A stretch of DNA of 40,752 nucleotides from Candidatus Gastranaerophilales bacterium (GTDB lineage Bacteria; Cyanobacteriota; Vampirovibrionia; Gastranaerophilales; Gastranaerophilaceae): positions 1 through 40,752 of the forward strand of contig CALUTJ010000022.1 in NCBI GenBank assembly GCA_944323685.1, in the 5' to 3' direction. Positions within the stretch are counted from its first letter, which is position 1. The number at the start of each line of letters is the position of its first letter. The notes beneath the pieces are model-generated. The model had not been told where the DNA came from and did no database searches. It worked only from the letters and a program-made list of their open reading frames with translations. Position numbers and translations under genes: made by a program. Shown in pieces: positions 16,553 through 23,691 of the stretch.

Positions 16553-16727
16553 TAATCTGGGGTCGCAGTTGCCGTCTCGAGCCTTCAATCCGTCACTGCT
16601 CACCTTTGCCTTCTTTTTCGGCTGAACTGCGGTGAAGCCTGAAAAATGGCTTCACTATGTGAACAATGTGACACTCCAAAAATTCGTTCACGTCGCTTTG
16701 CTCCTTATCACGAATTTTTCTCGGACA
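16553..16727 (+). repeat. 175-bp dispersed structured repeat, copy B
   Basis: Full-length copy between the divergent pfp and yidC genes, same strand as copy A. It keeps both hairpins. Differences include TAATCTGGGG at the left end and TTCAATCC in place of TTCGAGCT. A 27-codon frame ([12 protein letters not shown]...) opens within it and runs in frame into yidC, but the real yidC start is 99 nt beyond the repeat. Confidence 0.9.
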
Positions 16728-16825
16728 TAATTTGCAAAATATATTTTTGTTTTAAAATAGTAAATATATTCAGAGTATCGGCGGCGGATTTCTTACGGAA
16801 TGAAGCCTCAAAGGGGAGAAGAAAA

Positions 16826-17959
16826 TTGGATTTTACCACACTAACCATAGATTTTTTAAAACAGTTAAGTAATATTTTCGGCAGCTACGGACTTGGCATT
16901 ATCGCCCTTACCGTAATCATAAGGCTTGCAATGTGGCCGCTGAATGTTTCTCAGCAGCGTTCCATGAAGACAATGCAGAAATTGCAGCCTAAAATGAAAG
17001 CAATTCAAGACAGATACAAGAATAATCCGCAGATGATGCAGCAAAAAATGATGGAGTTCTACAAAGACCACAAGTTTAACCCCATGGCCGGTTGCTTGCC
17101 GCTGTTAATTCAAATGCCGATTTTTATTCTTTTGTATTCTTCTTTAATGAGCCCGCAGTTTATTTCAATGGCAGGGCAGTCAAAGTTTTTGTTTATCAAC
17201 AGACTTGATGCAACATTAAAAGGCAACGCAGGCGTGTCTTATGACGGAACTTTCCGGGTAGGTCAAAACGATACTTTTTCTTTGAGCAAAAACATAAAAG
17301 TTTTTGTCGGTGAAAAACAGCTTGAAAATGCAAAACTGACAAACCCTCGCAACGCAGTAAAAGTTCAGGGAGATATTACCCCCGGACAGCCTGTTGATTT
17401 AAAAATAAGTCTTGATGATTTTGATTTAAAATTCAGCCAGCTTGCGCAAATCACAAGTGCTGTTGCGACTGTTACTGATAACAACACAAGAGAAATCGAA
17501 AGCGTTACCTTTAAAAAACAGGGTGACAACCTTGTTGCTTCCGTACCGACTCTTGAGGCAAAATCCTCGTTCAATTACGATGTTCTGCTGCTTGTTGTAA
17601 TCTTTGGCGCTTCGATGTTCCTGACGCAAAAAATCATGATGATGACTAACAAAATGCAGCAGGCAGATCCGGCTCAGGAGGCTATGCAAAAAACTCTCGG
17701 CACTATGATGCCGGTTATGCTGACGGCTTCTTTCCTGTTTATTCCGATTCCTGCCGGTGTTTTGTTGTACCTCATTTCAAGCAACATAATTATGGTTTTC
17801 CAGACCGTCATAATAAACAAACAGCTTGATATGGAAGAAGCAAATCCGAAGAACAAAAAAGTGCTTGTTGAAGACGCACCTGTTAAAGATGCAAAAAAAG
17901 TGCAGGCAAAAGAAATTAAAAACGTGGATTCTAAAAATTCTGACACAAAGGATGAATAA
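16826..17959 (+). CDS. yidC: Membrane protein insertase YidC (cyanobacterial-type)
   Basis: This 377-aa YidC/Oxa1/Alb3 insertase places proteins into the inner membrane, alone or with SecYEG. I place the start at TTG 16826: AGGGGAGAAG lies just upstream and the protein then begins LDFTTLTID. The in-frame extension back to 16646 is repeat B sequence. Predicted helices: about 21-38 (with the conserved Arg33 in IIRLAMWPL), 88-108, 250-268 and 296-330. Residues 109-250 form a beta-rich extracytoplasmic insertion, a trait I know from cyanobacterial YidC. The tail is lysine-rich, as expected for ribosome contact. No rnpA, rpmH or jag is adjacent. The stop overlaps the carbonic anhydrase start (TAATG). 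Confidence 0.93.
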   Translation: MDFTTLTIDFLKQLSNIFGSYGLGIIALTVIIRLAMWPLNVSQQRSMKTMQKLQPKMKAIQDRYKNNPQMMQQKMMEFYKDHKFNPMAGCLPLLIQMPIFILLYSSLMSPQFISMAGQSKFLFINRLDATLKGNAGVSYDGTFRVGQNDTFSLSKNIKVFVGEKQLENAKLTNPRNAVKVQGDITPGQPVDLKISLDDFDLKFSQLAQITSAVATVTDNNTREIESVTFKKQGDNLVASVPTLEAKSSFNYDVLLLVVIFGASMFLTQKIMMMTNKMQQADPAQEAMQKTLGTMMPVMLTASFLFIPIPAGVLLYLISSNIIMVFQTVIINKQLDMEEANPKNKKVLVEDAPVKDAKKVQAKEIKNVDSKNSDTKDE

Positions 17960-18534
17960 TGAACGATAAAGCAAAACAGGCTCTTGAAATTCTCTTAGAG
18001 GGCAACAGAAATTTTGTCAGCGGAAAAACAACGGCTCAGCACAGAACTGTTGAAGACTTAAAAAAACTGTCACAGGGGCAGTCACCGATAGCCTGTGTTG
18101 TTACGTGTTCCGACTCGAGAGTTATACCCGAACTTGTATTTGATAAAGGGTTTGGCGATATATTCATTGTGCGCTGCGCAGGGGCAGTAATAGGCGAAAA
18201 TATTCTTGAAAGTGTGGAATACGCCGTTGATCATCTGAAAGTTCCGCTTGTTATGGTGTTAAGCCATGATGACTGCGGGGTTATGAAGGCCGCAAAATCA
18301 CTTTATCCTGAAGAACCTGAGCATCTTGAGCTTTTAATCCGCTCTGTTTATGAAATTATTGACAGTGAAACGGAATGCTACAACGAGATAGCCAAAAACT
18401 ACACACTTACCAAAAAGAGAAAACTGCTAAAACGTTCTAAAATATTAAGACAGGCACATTTTGACGGAAAATTTGAAATCGTGCGCGCTTATTTGAAATT
18501 TGATACCGGTGAAGTTGTTATAGTGGAAGATTAA
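17959..18534 (+). CDS. Beta-class carbonic anhydrase
   Basis: The 191-aa enzyme interconverts carbon dioxide and bicarbonate with a zinc ion in the cytosol. Zinc-ligand motifs are complete: CSDSR (Cys50, catalytic-dyad Asp52/Arg54) and HDDCG (His103, Cys106), with FIVRCAGA (69-76) between them. The C-terminal 60 residues are lysine-rich and less typical. The ATG shares its A with the yidC TAA stop, so translation is coupled and the two form an operon. No carboxysome or bicarbonate transporter gene is nearby; supply of bicarbonate for carboxylases is the plausible role. Confidence 0.93.
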   Translation: MNDKAKQALEILLEGNRNFVSGKTTAQHRTVEDLKKLSQGQSPIACVVTCSDSRVIPELVFDKGFGDIFIVRCAGAVIGENILESVEYAVDHLKVPLVMVLSHDDCGVMKAAKSLYPEEPEHLELLIRSVYEIIDSETECYNEIAKNYTLTKKRKLLKRSKILRQAHFDGKFEIVRAYLKFDTGEVVIVED

Positions 18535-19542
18535 TTAAAAAATTTCGCGGTTCAATAATTTGAGTTTGCTTAAAAATGAATTGTTGTCTTTTCTGAGAAC
18601 CTGTTTTATCAAAGAATTTGCAAGTTTTATTTTTCCGTTAAGCTCAACCGTTACGTCTTTGCCGCGCTGTTCTTCGTATTTAAGCTGTACAACGGAATAC
18701 ATTGTCTTTTTTAATATATTGTACTGCGGCGGCAGAGCGTCTTCGTAGCAGCTTTCAAAGTTTTTGAAGAGCTTGCCGAGAGCAATATCCGTGACAGGCT
18801 GTGCCGGTATTTTTTTAGGAGCGGATTCTTCAAGCACAACATTTAAAAGCGAGGCCAGCAAATGCGAAAAATTTTGCGGCTGAAACAAAAACGAGGTTGA
18901 GGTAAATGCAGAAAAAATAGAGGCAAGAGGGGTAACGTTTTCCGGATAATCAAAATCCTGTTTATAAAAATCAATTGCGGTCAGCGAACGGTCTTTGGGG
19001 TTATAAATTATGTTACTTGCGCTGCTGTCAAAAACCATGTCATTATTTTTTGCATAACAAAGTTGTTTGTATAAATCGTAATATGATTTTAACGGAAGAT
19101 TAAAAAGCTCTTTCTGGTTTTTGTATCTGAAACAGTTTTCTCCTTCAATATGCTTCATTATGCGGGATTCCCCGCCGAGTTTTGCTACGGTGTGATTTAT
19201 TTTATCCTGCTCAGTTAAATCAAAAGTAAAATTCTTTTTGTAACCCTGCCAGGCTTTTTGGGTATGAGCGACCTTTTCCAAACGTAATACGTAGTGAGTG
19301 TCCGGAATTTTATATACTCTTGCTTCCCGCCCTGCACCGATGAAGTTTTTTCCGGAGATTGACTCTTCTAATTTCTTAAAAATTTCGTTTTGGGGAAGTT
19401 CAAGCAAATCTTTTGGGCGCGAACTGAAGGAAACAACATCTTTGCCTGTGCAATTTGCCGCATACGAATTAGAAACATAACAACAGTTATTGCGTCTGTA
19501 TTGATAATATCTGTTTGCGTTCAGTTGTTGTATTTGCTGCAT
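18535..19542 (-). CDS. Kinase-fold protein, effector-like
   Basis: The 335-aa protein shows a protein-kinase-like/APH fold pattern: glycine loop IGAGREARVYKI (68-79), a VLRLEK strand (85-90), a catalytic-loop-like FDSSASNIIY with Asp172 and Asn177, and AIDF with Asp191 in the DFG position. The canonical VAIK lysine is not in its usual spot (Arg87 or Lys90 may replace it) and HRD is reduced to F-D. This resembles compact bacterial effector kinases (OspG/NleH/HopBF1-like) more than housekeeping kinases. Residues 1-45 are Asn/Tyr/Gln-rich and end with VSFSSRP. It is convergent with carbonic anhydrase, directly abutting it. Secretion and substrate are unknown; inference from motifs only. Confidence 0.65.
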   Translation of the reverse strand: MQQIQQLNANRYYQYRRNNCCYVSNSYAANCTGKDVVSFSSRPKDLLELPQNEIFKKLEESISGKNFIGAGREARVYKIPDTHYVLRLEKVAHTQKAWQGYKKNFTFDLTEQDKINHTVAKLGGESRIMKHIEGENCFRYKNQKELFNLPLKSYYDLYKQLCYAKNNDMVFDSSASNIIYNPKDRSLTAIDFYKQDFDYPENVTPLASIFSAFTSTSFLFQPQNFSHLLASLLNVVLEESAPKKIPAQPVTDIALGKLFKNFESCYEDALPPQYNILKKTMYSVVQLKYEEQRGKDVTVELNGKIKLANSLIKQVLRKDNNSFLSKLKLLNREIF

Positions 19543-19621
19543 AACAGTTTGTAAAAATACCGTGAATCTGCAAAATTGCCAAAAATATAACAGAAATTTA
19601 ATATTATTAACAGTTTAAATC

Positions 19622-19797
19622 TGTCCGAGAAAAATTCGTTATAAGGAGCAAAGCGACGTGAACGAATTTTTTGGAGTGTCACATTGTTCACATAGTGAAG
19701 CCATTTTTCAGGCTTCACCACAGTTCAGCCGAAAAAGAAGGCAAAGGTGAGCAGTGACGGCTCAAAGGCTCGAGGCGGCAACTGCGACACTAGATTA
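19622..19797 (-). repeat. 175-bp dispersed structured repeat, copy C
   Basis: Inverted copy (176 bp) between the kinase-like gene and serB. It has an extra T in the GAATTTTTTGG run, which breaks the reading frame seen in the other copies, and ATAACGAATT in the large hairpin arm. It begins 6 bp from the serB stop codon. Confidence 0.9.
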
Positions 19798-19803
19798 GAA
19801 AAT

Positions 19804-20436
19804 TTAGTTTGCAAACAAAAGTGGAATAATCTGTGTTAAATCTTTTTGTTCTATACAAATTGTAGATTCTTTTTTCAAACACTCTTTAGCGCAAAAGGCA
19901 ACACGATTTTTTGCATATTTAAACATACTGAGGTCATTTGCTCCGTCGCCTACGGCAAGTGTATTTTCGGGGGTAACGCCGAGCAGAGCCTGAAGCTTTT
20001 GAAGCATTCTTCCCTTGCTGTCGGAAAACATCATCTCTCCGCCGGCTTTTCCTGTTAAAATGCCGTCTTGTACATGCAAAATATTTGAAAAATCCGCGTC
20101 ATAACCAAGAATGTTTCCGGCGTATCCCGTAGCATTTTTAAACCCGCCAGAGAAACAAACAACCTTATAACCGCGTTTTTTAAGTTCCGCTATGGTTTCT
20201 TTTGCACCAGGCATGTATGTCAGGTTAGCGCAAATTTCGTTCACCCGTGATTCTTCGAGCCCTTTTAACAGAGAAACTCTGTAAGTGAGGCTGTCAAAAA
20301 AATCGAGCTCTCCTTCCATTGCTCTTTTGGTTATTTTGGCAACCTCATCACGCAAACCGACACAGGCGGCAATAATTTCTATTGTTTCTCCGTCCATTAA
20401 TGTTGAATCAAAATCAAAAACAGCAAGTTTTGTCAT
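19804..20436 (-). CDS. serB: Phosphoserine phosphatase (HAD superfamily)
   Basis: The 210-aa protein dephosphorylates O-phosphoserine, the last step of serine synthesis, which supplies the substrate of the glyA product at 38674. HAD motifs: DFDST (Asp8 nucleophile, Asp10 acid), SGG (96-98), Lys141 in SDSKGRM, and GDGANDLSM (163-171). The cap insert after residue 15 (EIIAACVG) fits SerB. Its length matches SerB without the N-terminal ACT domain. The ATG shares its A with the dut TAA, so the two are translated from one message. Other HAD phosphatases of this subfamily are possible but less likely. Confidence 0.88.
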   Translation of the reverse strand: MTKLAVFDFDSTLMDGETIEIIAACVGLRDEVAKITKRAMEGELDFFDSLTYRVSLLKGLEESRVNEICANLTYMPGAKETIAELKKRGYKVVCFSGGFKNATGYAGNILGYDADFSNILHVQDGILTGKAGGEMMFSDSKGRMLQKLQALLGVTPENTLAVGDGANDLSMFKYAKNRVAFCAKECLKKESTICIEQKDLTQIIPLLFAN

Positions 20437-20906
20437 TATATTTTTTCCGTATGTGCCGCAGCTGATACTCCTGTTGAGCCGAAACCGCCTTCGCCTCTTT
20501 GTGTGTCGGAAAGTTGCGCTACAACCTCAATAGCGGCTCTGGTTACGGGGGCAATCACCATTTGTGCAATTCTGTCACCGTTTGAAATGCTGAATTCTTT
20601 ATCAGAGAGATTTATAACAGGTACGCAAAGTTCGCCTCTGTAATCCTCATCAATTGTACCGACACAATTAACCAGAGTAATTCCGTGTTTTATGGACATG
20701 CCGGAACGGGGCCTTATTTGTGCTTCGTAGCCGTGAGGTAATTCCATTTTTAATCCCGTAGGAATAAGCCTTCTCTCCAGAGGCTTTAGCGTAACAGGCT
20801 CCTGTAAAAAAGCACATAAATCCATCCCGGCAGCACCTTCTGTTTGATAACAGGGGAGTGTAACGGCATCGTTTAGCTTTTGAAGTTTCAGTTTTATCTT
20901 TTCCAT
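20436..20906 (-). CDS. dut: dUTP diphosphatase (dUTPase)
   Basis: The 156-aa trimeric dUTPase hydrolyses dUTP to dUMP, keeping uracil out of DNA and feeding dTMP synthesis. All five motifs are present: AAGMDL (25-30), PRSGM (66-70), GTIDEDYRGE (83-92; catalytic Asp86), DRIAQM (111-116) and the P-loop-like RGEGGFGSTG (137-146). The start at 20906 is favoured: a TTGTCA-17-TATAAT promoter ends just 6 nt before it. An ATG 17 codons upstream would lie inside or ahead of that promoter and adds a non-conserved basic stretch. It is coupled to serB by a TAATG overlap. Confidence 0.95.
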   Translation of the reverse strand: MEKIKLKLQKLNDAVTLPCYQTEGAAGMDLCAFLQEPVTLKPLERRLIPTGLKMELPHGYEAQIRPRSGMSIKHGITLVNCVGTIDEDYRGELCVPVINLSDKEFSISNGDRIAQMVIAPVTRAAIEVVAQLSDTQRGEGGFGSTGVSAAAHTEKI

Positions 20907-20912
20907 TCGTGT

Positions 20913-20941
20913 ATTATAGGTTAGTTTTTTTATTTTGACAA
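20913..20941 (-). promoter_or_regulatory. Promoter for a leaderless dut-serB transcript
   Basis: On the minus strand TTGTCA (20936-20941) and TATAAT (20913-20918) are 17 bp apart. Only six bases separate the -10 from the dut ATG, so transcription would begin at or next to the A of the start codon, and no ribosome binding site can be present. Confidence 0.75.
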
Positions 20942-21042
20942 ATTTTATTTTCTGCATTCGTGTACTTTTGTATCAATAAAAACAGTGAAAAATAATGACA
21001 AGTATTTGTTTCTTTGATAAAATCAAGTAAATTAAATGTGAT

Positions 21043-21048
21043 TATAAT
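21043..21048 (+). promoter_or_regulatory. Possible -10 box for the SLH gene
   Basis: TATAAT lies 23 nt before the SLH-protein ATG, with a TTGATA 23 bp further upstream, which is too far for standard spacing. The -10 is plausible; the -35 is not established. Confidence 0.4.
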
Positions 21049-21071
21049 TTGTTTTTAATAAGGAGAAAGAT

Positions 21072-22223
21072 ATGAAGAGATTTTTGACAAAAGCACTTAT
21101 GCTTGCTGTTGTTTTCGGTATATCTTGTGCTGCAACGATTGCAAAAGAATACAAGGATCTTCCGAAAAACCACTGGGCGTACAAACAGATTCAAATTTTG
21201 ACGGATTTTGATGTAGTTGTCGGATACCCTGACGGGCTTTATCGTCCTGACCAGCAGGTTACAAGGGCAGAATTTTCTTCAATTGTTGTAAAAGCATTTG
21301 ATCAGGCCAACGCTCCTATCACTAACCCCGTAAATTTCAAAGACGTAAGCACAAAAGACTGGTTTTACGGCGTAGTTCAAAGAGCTGTAATGTTTGACCT
21401 GTTAAAAGGTTATCCTAACGGAAACTTTAATCCCCGCGGCACTGTTGAAAGAGGTCATGTTATCTCTACTGTAGTTAACGCGTTGACTACGGAAACTGTC
21501 TCTGCCAGAAAAGCAAAAGAAATTCTTGAAAACAGCTACGATGACTATGACCAGCTGCCTGATTGGCTTATTATTGCGGCCGGTAAGGCAGAAATCCTCG
21601 GTATGGTCGTAAAAGAACCCGGTGAAGATAACTATATCAACGCAAACCGTCCCGCAACAAGAGCAGAGCTTGCAGCTTTTGTAGTAAAAATGCTTGAACA
21701 GGCCAAGCTTAACCCTAACGAAAAATTAAGAGAAGCAATGCGCCCCAGAATGGGAGAAGGTATTGTTATTGACTCGGATGTAGACGGATATATTGCGACA
21801 ATTCCTGCCGGTACTGTTATTCCGATTATGGTTCTTAACAAAAAAATTACCTGCAAGGACAATAACGTAAACGATGATTTTCTTTCCAAGCTTCCCAAAA
21901 ACCTTATTACAAAAGAAAAATATCTTCTTCTTGTAGAAGGTGATACGCTTAACGGTAAAATCACCGATGTAAAACGCGGCAGACTCTTTGTCAGAAACGG
22001 TTCCGTTAATATGCAGACACATACTATCACAACCGACAGAGAACAAACCGCAGAACTTTTGGGTGATGCAGTAGGCGGTTACAGACTGGAAGGCTTCTGG
22101 AAAACGCTTTATTTGAAAGTTATCAAAGGTCACAGAATCGTTATCCACGAAGGCGATATTTTGAATCTTAAGCTTCAAAAACCGGTTAAAATCGACCTTA
22201 CTAACGGTATGATTCTTGAATAG
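21072..22223 (+). CDS. Exported SLH-domain protein
   Basis: The 383-aa protein has a signal peptide (basic MKR, hydrophobic core, likely cleavage after ATIA near residue 24). Three S-layer-homology repeats follow: about 26-75 (YKDLPKNHWAY ... GYPDGLYRPD ... TRAEF), 89-138 (FKDVSTKDWFY ... GYPNGNFNP) and 158-208 (YDQLPDW ... NRPATRAELAAFVV). SLH domains bind pyruvylated cell-wall polymers or peptidoglycan. Residues 215-383 are a beta-rich domain of unknown function (IPAGTVIPIMV, VEGDTLNGKI). Without a porin barrel it is probably a periplasmic or wall-anchored structural protein. AAGGAG lies 6 nt before the ATG, and a terminator follows; it forms its own transcript. Confidence 0.88.
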   Translation: MKRFLTKALMLAVVFGISCAATIAKEYKDLPKNHWAYKQIQILTDFDVVVGYPDGLYRPDQQVTRAEFSSIVVKAFDQANAPITNPVNFKDVSTKDWFYGVVQRAVMFDLLKGYPNGNFNPRGTVERGHVISTVVNALTTETVSARKAKEILENSYDDYDQLPDWLIIAAGKAEILGMVVKEPGEDNYINANRPATRAELAAFVVKMLEQAKLNPNEKLREAMRPRMGEGIVIDSDVDGYIATIPAGTVIPIMVLNKKITCKDNNVNDDFLSKLPKNLITKEKYLLLVEGDTLNGKITDVKRGRLFVRNGSVNMQTHTITTDREQTAELLGDAVGGYRLEGFWKTLYLKVIKGHRIVIHEGDILNLKLQKPVKIDLTNGMILE

Positions 22224-22244
22224 TAAACTATAACAGTATTATAA

Positions 22245-22277
22245 AAAAGACCGTGATTATAATAATCTCGGTCTTTT
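22245..22277 (+). terminator. Terminator after the SLH gene
   Basis: AAAAGACCG (22245-22253) pairs with CGGTCTTTT (22269-22277), and the inner GATTA/TAATC pairs extend the stem past one mismatch. It ends in T-rich sequence about 20 nt after the stop. Confidence 0.85.
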
Positions 22278-22378
22278 AATTTATTTTTAGGTATTATATT
22301 AAAGTTTTTTAAAATTTTGCCGATGTAAATTAAAATCGTAGAAAAATATTTGTATTCGCAAAAGAAAAGAGAATATGT

Positions 22379-23008
22379 ATGCTGTTTAAAAGAAAATGTA
22401 AAATAACCTTTATAGCCCACGGCGCAACCCTTTATACGGAAGAAAACAGAATATGTGATATAGAAAGCCACCCTCCGCTCAACGAAAGAGGTCAGGAAGA
22501 AGCAGAGCTTATTGCCCGCTGGGTTGCAAAACGTTCGCCGCAGGTAGACGCTATTTATACGGGCGAATCTTTAAGCTGCATACAAACTGCAAAATATGTC
22601 GCAAAAGAGTACGATAAAGACATAATTATACGTCCCGATTTAAAAAATCAGGAGTACGGCGTGTGGAAAGGGCTGAGTTTCTCAGAAATTGAAAAAAAAT
22701 ATCCTGAAATGCTTCAAAAATACCATGAGTTCACCTCAAGCTACGCACCTGACGGGGGGGAAACCCTGCTGGAATTTCAAGCCCGCGTGGATTCAATCAT
22801 TAATCAAATTATAGAAGAAAACCTCACAAAAAGAATTATCATTGTTACTCACTCAAATTTCATAAGAGCGGCAATAAGAAATGCGCTTGAAATCCCTGTT
22901 GAATATCAAAACAGAGTGTTTATCCCAACCGGCAGTGCAACTCAGATAAAATATTCTCAAGGGTGGAATATGCTTATGTACTGCGCGCATGTTCCGTTGA
23001 GTATTTGA
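22379..23008 (+). CDS. Histidine-phosphatase-fold protein lacking catalytic arginines
   Basis: The 209-aa protein has the phosphoglycerate-mutase-like histidine phosphatase fold: N-terminal strand ITFIAHGATLY (9-19), PLNERGQEEA (33-42), the acid region NQEYGVWKG (90-98; Glu92), GGETLLEF (126-133) and THSNFIRAAI (157-166; His158). The nucleophile His14 is kept, but the usual RHG is AHG (Ala13), and the second phosphate-binding Arg of the S-x-L-x-R-x-x-x-T motif is Cys67 (SLSCIQTA). Both phosphate-pocket arginines seem lost, so activity may be reduced, altered or absent. The start follows an AAGAGA stretch. It is convergent with the nuclease gene, 2 bp away. Confidence 0.8.
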   Translation: MLFKRKCKITFIAHGATLYTEENRICDIESHPPLNERGQEEAELIARWVAKRSPQVDAIYTGESLSCIQTAKYVAKEYDKDIIIRPDLKNQEYGVWKGLSFSEIEKKYPEMLQKYHEFTSSYAPDGGETLLEFQARVDSIINQIIEENLTKRIIIVTHSNFIRAAIRNALEIPVEYQNRVFIPTGSATQIKYSQGWNMLMYCAHVPLSI

Positions 23009-23010
23009 AT

Positions 23011-23691
23011 TTACACGTACGGGCAGGCTCTGTAATACTTGCAGTGTTTGCAGGCAGGTGTTTTGTTGCAATAGAAGTTAGGGTTTTCGTTTATATTTGT
23101 GATTATATCAAGCACCTGTTTTTTGTATGCAAGATATTTTTCTTCCCCGAAAAGGATATTTATTTTACTGTCAGCAGCAAGATTAAGATACTGCATTGAA
23201 AGCTCTTCCGGAGTGCTTATAAGCTTTTTGAGTTTTAAAATTTCGTAAATGCACAAAAGATAAAATGTTGTTTGAAACTTAACTTTTTCCGGCGCAAAAC
23301 TCGAACCTGTTTTCCAGTCAAGGATAATGTAATTTCCGTCAAACTCAAACAGTGCATCCAGCCTGCCTGTTAACCAGTATTCATCAATTTTTAAATTAAA
23401 GGCATACTCGCTTTTGATAATTTTATAATTTTTTACATCACTGTTTTTAAAGTTATACCACAGCTGTTTATCGCTTTTAGGCAATGCTTCTGCAAGCTTT
23501 GTTACATCCATGCCTTTAAGATAATAATTTATTATGCTGTGAAGATTATTGCCTGTTTGCGTTTGTGCAATAGGTTCAACAATGTGGACTCTGTCTATAT
23601 AGCAGAGTTTGTATTTTTGCGGACATTCATCATACATCTGCAATTTGCTTAAAGTATATGTTGTAGAGGTATTATTTGCTGTTTTGTTCAT
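23011..23691 (-). CDS. RecB/Cas4-type PD-(D/E)XK nuclease with 4Fe-4S motif
   Basis: The 226-aa protein has the RecB-family nuclease motifs: His51 (NNLHSII), Asp112 (GRLDALFEF), the core ILDWKTG (Asp125, Lys127) and QTTFY (Gln140, Tyr144). Cysteines 23, 214, 217 and 223 match the Fe-S clasp of Cas4 and AddB (one N-terminal Cys plus C-x2-C-x5-C at the C-terminus). Its start (GGAG 6 nt upstream) lies 20 nt inside the end of the helicase gene, so the two are translationally linked and probably work together as an AddAB/RecBCD-like end-processing enzyme. No cas genes or CRISPR array are near, which argues against Cas4 in adaptation. Confidence 0.85.
   Translation of the reverse strand: MNKTANNTSTTYTLSKLQMYDECPQKYKLCYIDRVHIVEPIAQTQTGNNLHSIINYYLKGMDVTKLAEALPKSDKQLWYNFKNSDVKNYKIIKSEYAFNLKIDEYWLTGRLDALFEFDGNYIILDWKTGSSFAPEKVKFQTTFYLLCIYEILKLKKLISTPEELSMQYLNLAADSKINILFGEEKYLAYKKQVLDIITNINENPNFYCNKTPACKHCKYYRACPYV

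Noticed and set aside
16463-16603. N-terminal extension of pfp to 16603
   Set aside because: It overlaps repeat B and has no family similarity; ATG 16462 has a good ribosome binding site.
16646-16825. N-terminal extension of yidC back to an ATG at 16646
   Set aside because: The extension is repeat copy B sequence plus spacer; a strong ribosome binding site and TTG at 16826 give the expected YidC N-terminus.
23011-23691. Calling the nuclease Cas4
   Set aside because: No cas genes or CRISPR repeats are present; the overlap with the helicase gene favours an AddAB-like role.
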